The notes under the pieces are model-generated. The model was not told the origin of the DNA. It made no database searches and saw only the letters and a list, made by a program, of their open reading frames with translations. Shown one piece after another: positions 11,548-23,200 of a stretch of DNA of 31,389 nucleotides (positions are counted from its first letter, which is position 1; the number at the start of each line of letters is the position of its first letter). A program made the translations under genes and the position numbers. Origin of the DNA: Hemicentrotus pulcherrimus (Eukaryota > Echinodermata > Echinoidea > Camarodonta > Strongylocentrotidae); NCBI GenBank assembly GCA_003118195.1, contig BEXV01000568.1, positions 7,327 through 38,715 on the forward strand. Direction: 5' to 3'.

Positions 11548-11803
11548 TGTCATATCTTTTGAGCTCCTCTCCTATTTGCCCTGTAATACAAACCTAAAAG
11601 ATTTATATTTTGATTATTTTCCCACAAGAAAATGTTCAATCATACATGCACCCTAAATACAATTATTGGATACATACATGTATGTTTATACAACCCCTGT
11701 ATGAAACAAATCTATTCCATCATCAATAACGAGGAAACTGAAAGTTTACGAAACTTTCTGTACAGAGCAAATTGGAGAGGAGCTCGCAAAATATGTCATA
11801 TTA
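11548..11803. repeat. Inverted repeat with about 45-bp arms
   Basis: The left arm around 11548-11592 (catatcttttgagctcctct, cctatttgccctgtaataca) is complementary, with some mismatches, to the right arm around 11758-11803 (ctgtacagagcaaattggag, aggagctcgcaaaatatgtc). The shared core is GAGCTCCTCTCC. A short perfect hairpin, GAAAGTTT-ACG-AAACTTTC, sits just inside the right arm. Possibly a decayed foldback transposon. Confidence 0.55.
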
Positions 11804-12290
11804 TTACCAATTTGTCTTTCAATAATGACAACTTCAAAAATTTATGACTTTCCTACTTTTAATTGGATATTGCTCAAACTTAATTTGTTTGTCTCATTTT
11901 TCTGCTTTTATTAGAACCAACTAAATAATAGATTTACACTAGTACACTCGAAATATCAAATAAGATTATAAAGATTGTAAAATTCATGGACAATACTATT
12001 TCATATATACATAATGTAACTGAACAATATCTCTCCTATATCACTACACAAAAATGAACGAACACTGCTCGATGGGTATATGGTTTTCAATATTTATCAA
12101 ATACATATAATCTTGCATCTTATCAGCCTGTAAACTTATTGTACATGTATCGGAATTCACATAAGTAAAATAAGAATACAAACGATCATGGCAAAATTCA
12201 ACAATCCACAATATTTATTTTGCAATATGAATGTTAACAAATTCATATAAAGACATAAGTTTTTGCAAGTGGTTACTATAATTTCATTTC

Positions 12291-12595
12291 TTAACAATGG
12301 AATATGCCATTAAATGTAAAATTCAAAACTCATTTGCAATTTGCAAAAATTGTCAATGTGATGTAAGAGTAACAGTAATAGTTTCATAATTTCTTAATAT
12401 TGGAATATACCATTAATTATGAAATTCAAAACTCATCTTTTATATGAAAAAATTGTCTGTAATGACGTAAAAATAACAGTACTAATTTAATTTCTTAACA
12501 ATGGAATTCGCCATTAAATGTGAAATTCAAAACTCAATTGTAATATGAAAAAATTGTCTGTTATGATGTAAAAGTAACAGTGCAATAAAGTTGAT
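12291..12595. repeat. Three tandem copies of a ~102-bp AT-rich repeat
   Basis: Copies start at 12291, 12394 and 12495. Each carries TTAACAATGGAATATGCCAT or a close variant, AAATTCAAAACTCAT, AAAATTGTC, then a TGATGTAA-AGTAACAGT block. The spacing is 103 then 101 bp. The AATGGAATTCGCCATT segment is nearly palindromic. No coding potential. Confidence 0.8.
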
Positions 12596-13848
12596 TTTAA
12601 TTTAAGCACTGGAAAGTTTATCATGTCATGATCAAAACAAGAGAACAGTTCATGTACATATAGCAGTATTTGATTATTTCATACCTCATTTTTAAGAGAG
12701 TATGATAATGCCCTGTGAATGTTACAGCTAGAGGACCTTTCCTAGGGACTGGGTAACTTGATGATTTCCATAGCCAAATTGAACATAATGTCGAGTTCTG
12801 GCGGGACATGCAATAAGACTTTAAAAGAATTTATCTTGAAGCAATTCGAAACATTTTATTATGTACAGTATTACATAAGAATCAGTTTTACTGTTTGGTT
12901 TAGAAATCATCAATTATAAGAAATTGACTCAATATTGATTAAAAGCACATGTATTGCACACATAAATGGGTACATGGGACAATACACACACATATGGCAT
13001 GACTATTTCGTCCACACACTTCAGCTATTTCTTGTCAAATTTTGAACTTGAGGGCATTTAAACAGCAATCCTTTAGGGTTACTTGGATAACTGCTTCTTC
13101 CAAATGGACATGAAAAGAGTGAGAAAGCTCACAAATTAGTTCACACCTTTACTACATCTAAATGTTCTCTTTAAAAGCACCGTACTATAGTTTACTGACT
13201 AAGAATTGAGCTGGATCAACCCTTGTCAAACGCAATCACTCCATTCACTCAGCCTCAATATTCAGTGATATATATATTTATACATATATATACAATACAA
13301 ACATTTATAGCACCCAGAAAAAAGAATGAATGAACAGTTTATCAATGTCCTGGAAAATTCATGCATAAAAAATAATAAATTATTTTATTTTTTTCTTTCT
13401 AATTTCATCAGCCATACAGTTTATTTACTCCTTTTTCCTCTGACATCAAAATTCATTTTCATTTGGAAATGACTACTTGTCTTTGGTACTGAAAATTGCA
13501 GGAAAATAATCACTCTTTGTTTTAACTACTGTGTCACTTTCAGTATTCATGGGGTTCATGCTACCCCCAAAAGGGTAATCAAAGATTATTTTTTTAGCAA
13601 TTGCTGTATAACATAAATACATGGAAATATCTTAAAACAATAGAAAAGATTACACTTTATGCCACTGTGGCGCACCCTGTACAATGTATGTATAATACTG
13701 ATAAGCATTGATCTAATGCCCCCATACTCTGATTCCAATGAAAAGTATTAAATGGTTGTTTAGAAAAGGACACTCCTCTTGAAAAGCTTCAAGGTGACAG
13801 CCTCATTGGCAGTGACGGCATCCAAAGCTCTGTGCAGTATCTATCTAC
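12596..13848. other. 3' flank of the TIN2-like gene, no separate gene seen
   Basis: AT-rich, with a TATATATATTTATACATATA microsatellite near 13270 and several TTTATT motifs (AATAAA on the minus strand, e.g. near 13380-13425) that could serve the minus-strand gene ending near 13849. No coding evidence. Confidence 0.4.
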
Positions 13849-14232
13849 TCATATATAAAGACCAGATGCTGGCAAATTATGCCTTAGTCTCACTCTCCCA
13901 CAACCTGGTATATGGATGCTCTGTAAGAAATACATAATAATAAACAAATCTTCAACAATGTGTGTACATATATAACAGTATACTGTTACTGAAAAGGGGA
14001 ATATGAAAATCTGATTGTGTTCATTCCCATATTTAAAGATTTGGGGGTTTCTCTGTAAACAAAAACAAAAAAGAAAAAGATTTCTAAAAAACAGATAATG
14101 CACAGCTTTTAGTAAATTTGAAATGAAGCCATCTGGACTGTGGCTGTCTCTAAATCTTTTAAATTCAATTTGCTTTGGTCTCCCTCTCTTCCTCCCATAA
14201 ATTGCACAAATTTTTTGAAGTTCATACTCCAA
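13849..14232 (-). CDS. TINF2-like: TIN2-like gene: tentative C-terminal exons with AT-hook
   Basis: After an acceptor GTCTCAAAAG at 14233, the minus strand is open to a TGA ending at 13849. The first part reads LEYELQKICAIYGRKRGRPK then QIEFKRFRDSHSPDGF; the GRKRGRPK core is a classical AT-hook (RGRP flanked by K/R), a minor-groove DNA-binding motif. The stretch after it (LFFRNLFLFCFCLQ) looks intronic. Two strong acceptors inside, GTTTACAG/AGAAAC near 14060 and TTTCTTACAG/AGCATC at 13921, suggest the coding part is split, with a last exon 13920-13849 (SIHIPGCGRVRLRHNLPASG...). I could not find good matching donors, so the exact structure is open. Confidence 0.4.
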   Translation of the reverse strand: MEYELQKICAIYGRKRGRPKQIEFKRFRDSHSPDGFISNLLKAVHYLFFRNLFLFCFCLQRNPQIFKYGNEHNQIFIFPFSVTVYCYICTHIVEDLFIIMYFLQSIHIPGCGRVRLRHNLPASGLYI

Positions 14233-17200
14233 CTTTTGAGACAAAACTTAAAATATATCATGCAGTACTGGAGGAATCTTCAACAGCAATCGAAAATAAC
14301 TATTAAAATGTAGTAGAAAACTTGACTGATAGAGATTTAATGCACAGTATTAAACAGAATGTCTGTGATGGCTGAAGCCAAAGTATGTTAAGAAGAACTT
14401 ACCATTCTCTTATAGTTCTTTCTTTTGAAAATGGAGGGTCCTCCAGAATTTCTGATGACAAGCCTTCTGGAGTGGGTTACGGTCAGCTGTAAAAGTACCA
14501 GTAATATATTTGATCAGATATTACTCGACTGAATGACAGCTTTCTGAGTAAAAGTGAGCTTTAAAGTTTAAAGGGATCTGGTAACTTTGTAAAAATCCTT
14601 GATTTAGCTCATGCTGCAATGATAATCATAAACCTTAGGTCAGTCAGGAACCCCATGACTTTTACAAGCAGATCGTCTGTCTGATTATCAAGATATTTAT
14701 GTGCCAAATCGAAATCAAATTTTTCATGTGCCAAACAGTTTTCATAACACAACAGTCTATGAGTATGGCAAAACCGGTCACTCAAAGGTTTTTACTGTTT
14801 TGAGGCACTTCTTAATATTTTGAAGGGCACTTTTTTTAGGGCTCCAAGGATGAGGAAATCAGATGATACAGAACATGAAAACATGGTGTCACACAAACAC
14901 ACACATATATAAATATATGTATGCATTTTATGTATGTAAGTTGGAGTTTTTCAGAAATTTCAAAGAGATTTCAAAAACTATTTTGTATCAACTTGTATGA
15001 TAAACGATTTATAATGAATTTGAGGCAGTTTCTCTCAAAATGCAGTTCAACAAAGCCCAATTTGATATCACTGGTATCCTTTATGATGTCACAGAGCAGT
15101 GTACACTTTATCACAATTTACGATTTACTTCTTGAATCACAAAAGATGTCATAAGCATGAGTTACGAGGGCTACATACCACTTTGTACTTTAGAAGACGA
15201 ATAGAACACTGAGGTAGGACAACCTCTCTTTGAGCAGAGTTTTTCCCAATCATCTGTGAGGATTTTCTTTTGAGTTCTGTAACTGCTTGCTCAAAAGGTG
15301 CCTGGTTTGAATAATATAGAAGGTACATACGTCAATCATTTCACTGAATCATGTAGGCCTACATTGGCTGTTAGTTTTTTTCACAACGTCAAGAAAAGGA
15401 AAAAATGACAAGACCTCATGTTACTTTCTTGTCGCCGACTGAACATTCTAAACCCATTTTCAACTTTGCACTGTGAACATACCTGGGAGTTAGGTATTTA
15501 TTTTCTCCCCTATCAGATACTGATCAATGCCTTCATGCCCCTATCACATTTGCACCCTCGATTTGTAGAGTATTTAATGATCTACCTATCATACCTATCA
15601 TACCTCATTGTCATCTTGAATGAAAGGAGTACTCTGGTCTTCCATTTCTTGGTCCGAGTCAGCTCCAGTAGAAAGGACAGGAGCTTCTTTCTCAACATTG
15701 GTTTCTTCTTCCACTTCCTGGTTTCAGAAGTCAAAAAATAATAAACATTGAAAATGAATTGGAAAAATCCAACATCCCTGTATTTTCTTCCAAACGAACA
15801 CTGTTTTTCAACAAATAATCAAACTCAATCAAAAGTAGTGAAAGTATGAAACAACTCCCAAACACATACAGGCAACAAATTAAGTTATGTCATAACTTCT
15901 GTATATTTTGGTCCCTCTCAATCATATTCATGTGCACTATGACTACATTCTAGGAGAGTAAAAGAAGGCCTGGTGAATTGGATGGAAACTTCTTTGCACC
16001 CTACATGAATCTTGTTCAAATCGGTCAAGCTAACATTTATTCCAGCAGTCAGTTACTCCCCTAATACTGAAAAGCTGGCTATGCCACTGTACAAACATGT
16101 TCATCTTAGAATCACTGCCATGTCCCTTTTTTGAATGATTTCACTCACCCATCAGCTGTCAATTCTTACCTCTTTAAACTTCTTCTTCAGGACAACTGAA
16201 CATTCACGTAGATGAACTACTCTCCCAGTTGGGTCAGGGTATGTCAATGGTTCAGATCTCTCTTTCACTTCATTCACTGCTGCCTCATTTGGTGCCTTTA
16301 ATTATACAGACAATGAAGAATATCCACATGTGAATTGGTCTAGTTGTATAGATACACTTCTATTATCGGCCTTTTTACTAATTCTGGCGGAACTGATTCA
16401 ACACAGGGTTGTGTCTTTTGATTGGTGACATTAAAGGTCAGTCTCATGACACAATAATCAGGTCTGATTGATACGTGTCTACATGCAAAAGCCCTATTAC
16501 ACACACACAAACTCAAGAAACGACAGGAATTTCAAGGTCCCATTCAGTAAGACATTAATCTACACTTGCTACACTCTACCCAGGTGAAGGTAAATGGTAG
16601 GAAGACATTTCTTTAATACATTGAGCATCTTACCAGCTATACCAAAGCCAAGGTAATAATCATGCAGCTTGTAATAGGCAATAAGTATACTTCATATCGT
16701 AAATAATATTGCTAGTGACATTTGTTTGTCTGCAATGTATGGTCAACAAGGGATACTTCATATTTCTCATGTCTCTATCATAAGTATGATTGTTGTTACC
16801 ATTTAAAAATAAAAACTTGTCATTAACTTCAGTCCTTAGAACGTTACTCCATTTCCAGCAGAAAGAAGAGGGGGTGTGGTCTAGCCCTTTGGAAATGCAT
16901 AGAGACATTATATCATAGATGTGATATGCACCATTTTAGAACAGAATATTATTATTATTATTACTTTCAGGATTCGGGAGTGGGCAGTTGTGACTGGTGC
17001 AAGTCAGTCCCCTACTCATATATATATATATATATATATACATGTAAGTAGGTAAGATGACAAAAGACTGACCTGGACCAGCCACAAAAAAGAGTAACAG
17101 GCCCTTGGAACAAATCTAATCTAAACAGTATACATTGTAATGATTATAAATGGATAACATGCTTCTTTACATCTGTGTTTTTCTTTGGGCATAATCCAAG

Positions 17201-20200
17201 CATAGCTATGAATCTAGAAAAGCTCTCTTCTCTTCCGGCAGCATCACCGCTTGATGAAGGAGATCTTTGTCTGACATCAGGTAATTCTTCCATATCTTCT
17301 CTCTGTATTGAACATATCAAAGGGATCAATAACCAATCAAAATGTAGCAGACGATACAGCTCATGTTCACTAGTTATTGGCATGCCTTTGTGAGTCGTTG
17401 TCTCGTATATTAGAACACATGGGCTCTGCATTAAAAAGAGTTGTTTGAATTGATCTGTAGATGAATTGAAAATACATGAAAGAGTTACGAGATTATAAGT
17501 TTTCTACAGACTGGGGGACTAGAAATAAATTTAGAATAAATACAATCCTTCATTAGACTAGGCCCAGAACACTTTTAAAATTGTGAATATTTGAGAACAA
17601 TTCATGCATATTTGCAGCTTTATTTTACTTTTAATATGTTTATATCACAAGGGCTTGGATGTCTAAAAATAGTAGTAAATGCAGAACAAGACATATTAAA
17701 TGATGAGTATTTCTCCTTCCTGTAAATTACTACTAACAACAACAAAAACAACAATAATACCATTAGGGGACCAAAGCACTAACAGTCTAATTATAACCCA
17801 AGTCATTGCATTTAATTACTATTCTGCACATTAAAGTACACATTCTTCACTCCCTGGGAGCATTCCAGCTGGACGCATTTATGCAGGCGCACACATGTTT
17901 GAGTTTCTAAATAAAAAATATAGGAAAATTGGACAATAACTTGCATATTGCTGATGCAGTATGATACAAAGTTGTCATCCAATCTATAATTGGTGATGTA
18001 TTTCCAAATTATCTTCCATCACAAGAATTAGCAGTAAGGGCATTATAATCATTGCTTATTACGTACCTTTTGTATAGGTTTGGGCTTCCATCGGTTGGGA
18101 GAAGACTTGGAAGACTTGAAAGACTTGGAGTCTAACACAGATGTGTCCACATTGGGATTTGATATGGACTTGTTGAGCGCATGAGAAACGCCAGATAGGT
18201 GGTCTGTTCTTTTCACTCTACCTGGACTGCTTGAAGAGGATCTTCTCTCCTCAGCTGCATTTCGGTGATGTGCCTAAAAAAAAAGAGCGATTTAGAAGAG
18301 ATTGTCAAATGATTATGTGTTAAGGAAATACATTATACATGGGCCTTAAAACTAGAAATACATGTATATACCATAAATATAATGATGAATGATTTGTGAT
18401 AATTTGAATTGAAATGAATTTGTCTGTCTGTAGGTTTTGTGCCTGGTTCGTGCAAACAAAAAAATACATCAGAGTGAAAGGAGTTTAAGTAAAATATGAC
18501 ATTGTTCTCTTTAAAAACTCCCAGAAGTATCTACATAATAGAATGATATACAATACAGAGCCATATCAAACTCAATATACTAAGAAAGATTCAATTGTAG
18601 CAAGCTAAAGCTATGGTCACAAATCAGGGCAGCGACTGACCAATCAGTAGCCAGCTCAGTCGAGGCTGGAATTAAGGCATCGTCCAACAATTTTTTTTTT
18701 GACAAGTCGACCATGCTGTAGAGCCCCAGCGATCACCGGTCAATTTTAGGTAAAAGCTGGGCGAATTCGGAGAGCTTTTCCGGGCGGCTTCCCGGCAGTG
18801 ACCGACTGGTGATCCACCAATACCCGAGCGGTCTACCACTGGCCACCGGCTAATTTTAAGGAAATGCCCTCACGGACAGTGTTCGCCGTCAAGCGATTTA
18901 GGTAAAAAATCAAAGCCGCTAGGCCAAATGTTGCTGACCGATTAATCTCCCAGCGGTGACCGAGCGGCGAACGCTCAGCAGCTTTTGACCTAGCGGCTTC
19001 GATTTTTTCCAGAAATTGCTCGACAGCGAACGCTCGATTAGGTCGGCGTCTGGATGGCAACCGCCCGGACACCCAGCATACTATGAACGGCGAGTGAAAG
19101 TGAGCAGGCGCTGCCAGAATTTCAACTTCGGGCTAAAACTTCAGCAGCGACCGAGCGATGCCCTAAAAACAAACGGTGCCCGGGCGGCCGCCGCTCGGTG
19201 CCTGGGTGAATTGGCTCAAAACTCGCCGCCTGGCCGCCGAGCAGGCTACTTTTAGGTGATGTGACCATAGCTTTACTTAGAGACTGATGTCAAGTCAGGG
19301 GCACAATGAACTAAGGTGTATTAACAATGCATGGAAAAGAAGTCCCAACATTAGGGACAATAAAACCACTTTTAACCCTATTTTAACTGGGTTTTTACTG
19401 GGTGGAGTGGGGGGGGGGGGTCAATTTAACCCTACCTAAGATCTCCGCCGTTTCACAGCCGATTGCCGCAAAAATTTGCATGCATGTCAACCAAAGTGTG
19501 TACAATACTATGGTAATTTCAGTTTCTTTTTAATAAGTCACCATTTGCATATTTATGGTAATTTATGCAAATAAGGTCATAAAATTCACATTTTTACCCT
19601 TAAATCATATATTATTCATATCTAAGCATTCTTTTTCACTGAAGGTTTCTAAAGTTGGGGACTCGCATATTTCATGGGGAAGATTGTTCTAAAATAGGGA
19701 GGCACAATCTAAAAAGGCTTGATCGCCATAGCAGGTGAGGGTGCAAGATAAATAGATAAAAATGTGTTTGTGCACACCTTACCATGCATTTTGTATGGTG
19801 ACTTTGTGGAAAATCCTTGAAATTACAAAAGAATATTATTAAAAAGATTTATCGGACAAAACAGTTAGTCGTATTAGGCTGCACAATCATCTACAATAAA
19901 ATATCACGAGTAAAATTGTGAATGTTTGGCATTGAAAAACCACATATCATTCATACATGGGTAGGGAGCCAGACAGAAAGTGGGGCTGTAAAACATAGAA
20001 ACTGTCTTATGACAATTATTGCACATGTTCTCATCATACCTCATCTTTTTTTGTGCAGTCTTTGAGGACTACAAAGCAGTTGGATACAGGTCTTGATGTA
20101 CACACAGCCATCTCTGAAGATCTCTGTCTCTGCTCACAAGCTGCCTCTTCGTCCTGTGTCTAATGAAACGAGGGCAAGTGTGTATTCATCACTAGAATTA

Positions 20201-23200
20201 ATTGCAGGGGAGTGCACATGTAAATGAGCCCCCAACTCATCCCTGCCAAACTTTCACAGCGAAAATTAGGAATCTCTTGAGGCAAAAATAGGAATTCAGT
20301 CTACCCTCCACACATAAGTTTTCACATAAAATTTCTTTGAATGTAAACAAATTGAAATAATTTCTCCAACAGTATGAACAGTTTTGATAACTTTATTATA
20401 AGTCAACAAATCTCACATGCAGCGGTAATAGGCCATTTTTGTAATGTAACCAAATTGAATGCGTAAGTCCTTGTGAAGTGCCTCAATACAGATTATTTCA
20501 TTCACCTGTTGAGAATAATAGTATTTCACTAGACAGAATCTGAACTGCATACATTAGTTTTGCCAGGTAGGTCAAACTTTATGGCTTGACCTACCTAGCA
20601 ACACTTATGCAGTTTACATTCCGACTATTGAAATACTATTACCAGTATTCTTATCAGGTGAATAAAATAATTTATATTGAGGCACTTCATTACGAAAATG
20701 GCCTATTGCTGAGACACTACCCCATTCAGGTCTGATCTGACCATGGCCTACCAGAGACTGAAGAGAGTGCAGTTTGGTGCATCAAATCCTTCTTGGGATG
20801 GGGATTGAGATCATTAATTTAAAGTCATTGAATGTTACACACATTATGAAAGATCCATCTGTTGTAAACGCAACCAAAAGGACTAAAAATTTAAGTGTAC
20901 TTGCCTCCCTACAGGAACTCATGCAAGGCCTTTTCAAGATTCTTAATGATTAATTTTTACAGATCAATATAAAAACCTTAATTGTTCACTGCGCAATTCA
21001 AATTATAAATTAGAATGTATGGAGGAGGGAACTCACCAGTGAAGAATCAGTGCCAGTAGATTCAATGTCCATTGCCTCTTCACTGTCTTCATCAAGTCCT
21101 TGAGTTTTAAAAACAAACATTAAATTATCGAAAATAATATCGCTAGTGATATACGTTTGTCTCGCAATGTGGTTAATAAGGAAACATGAAATTACTACAA
21201 AAAAACTTGTCTATAAGTTCATACCAACAACACACAAAGAAATAGAGAGAAGACAAGAAAATTTTTGATTGTAAATATACTTATGACATCAATAGCTTTC
21301 AAAGCTGTAATAGGTACAACATATGTGTATCATTGTCTAAGAAAGTTTCGTAGTAACAATGACTACATTTTTAAATTTTTACTTAGATGATTTGGAATAT
21401 CCTCCAGTGCACATTTGTGTTCCCTTCAAAGAATAAAGAGGCATAAGGTTTCAGGTCAAAACTCTAATCAAGATGTCCATGTGATCAGAGAGTCTTGAAT
21501 ATTTGAAGACATCAGTTCCCTGGAAAATATTGCATATAATTTTATGAAAATATAATTATAATATGTGTACTTGGAAGTACATTTCAGATTTTTACATGTA
21601 CTTGAAGGTACATTTTTTATTTTTACATTCTTACCCTGATGAAGATCTCCGTTAACATCAGGTGACTGTCTCCTAGATTGATTGAGATCTCTGTTAACAT
21701 CAGGTGACTGTCTCTTAGATTGATTAAGATCTCTGTTAACATCAGGTGACTGTCTCCTAGATCTGTTAAGATCTCTATTTACATCAGGTGACTGACTCCT
21801 AGATTGATTAAGATCTCTGTTAACATCAGGTGACTGTCTTCTAGAACTGTTAAGATCTCTGCTAACATCAGCTGACTGTTTCCTAGATTGATTGAGATCT
21901 CTGCTAACATCGGTTGACTGTTCCCTAGATTGATTAAGATCTCTGCTAACACCAGGTGACTGTCTCCTAGATTGATTAAGATCTCCTTTAACACAAGGTG
22001 ATTGTGTTCTAGATTGATCAAGATCTCTGCTTACATCAGGTGACTGTCTCCTAGATCTGTTAAGATCTCTATTTACATCAGGTGACTGTCTCCTAGATCT
22101 GTTAAGATCTCTATTTACATCAGGTGACTGTCTCCTTGATCCGTTAAGATCTCCGTTAACATCAGGTGACCGTCTTCTAGATTGATTAAGATCTCCTTTA
22201 ACACAAGGTGACTGTCTCCTAGATCTGTAAGGATCTCCTTTAACACGAGGTGATTGTCTCCTAGATTGATAAAGATCTCCGCTAACACGAGGTGATTGTC
22301 TTGTAGATCTGTTAAGATCTCTATTTACATCAGTTGACTGTCTTCTAGATTGATTAAGATCTCTGCTTACATCAAGTGACTGTCTCCAAGATCTGTTAAG
22401 ATCTCTATTTACATCAGGTGACTGTCTCCTGGATTGATTAAGATCTCCGTTAACATCAGGTGACTGTCTCCTAGATCTGTTAAGATCTCTATTTACATCA
22501 GGTGACTGTCTCCTTGATTGATTAAGATCTCCGTTAAAATTAGGTGACTGTCTTCTAGATCGATTAAGATCTTCTTTAACACGAGGTGATTGTCTCCTAG
22601 ATTGATTAAGATCTCCGCTAACATCAGGTGACTGTCTCGTAGATCTGTTAAGATCTCTATTTACATCAGTTGACTGTCTCCTAGATTGATTAAGATCTCC
22701 GTTAACATCAGGTGACTGTCTTCTAGATCTGTTAAGATATCTGCTAACATCAGGTGACTGTCTCCTAGATTGATTAAGATCTCCATTAGCATCAGGTGAC
22801 TGTCTCCGCAATCGATTGAGATCTCTGTTAACATCAGGTGACTGTCTCCTAGATTGATTAAGATCTCCGTTAACATCAGGTGACTGTCTCTTAGATTGAT
22901 TAACATCTCTGTTTACATCAGATGACAGTCTCTTTAATTGACTCTGATGTCTGCTTACGTCAGATGATTCCATTAAGGTTTGGTTAAGATCCCTCCTAGC
23001 TCTATGTGACCGTATCTTGCTGTGATTGTGATCTCTGTCTTTGTTGCTTATGTGTCTCCTGCTTTGGTTGAGACCTCCGTCTCTGTCAGGTTGCTCGCTA
23101 TCACTGTCATCATCCGATTCTATAACCTCTCTCATGATCTTTAAATACAGACGTTCTGCCTCCTGCCTACTCTGCTCAAACCTCTCTCCTGAATCATCTG

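Noticed and set aside
18833..19255. Two 79-residue open frames on opposite strands
   Set aside because: Both lie inside the GC-rich MITE, where few stop codons are expected; they have no family features.
21636..22895. Regular direct repeats as a CRISPR array
   Set aside because: The repeats are head-to-tail with no unique spacers, keep an open frame through 30 units, and sit in a spliced eukaryotic gene.
21779..22906. Other-frame repeats (INLGDSHLMLTEIL type) on the minus strand
   Set aside because: A second frame of the 42-bp repeat stays open only because the unit is a multiple of three; it lacks splice continuity with flanking exons.
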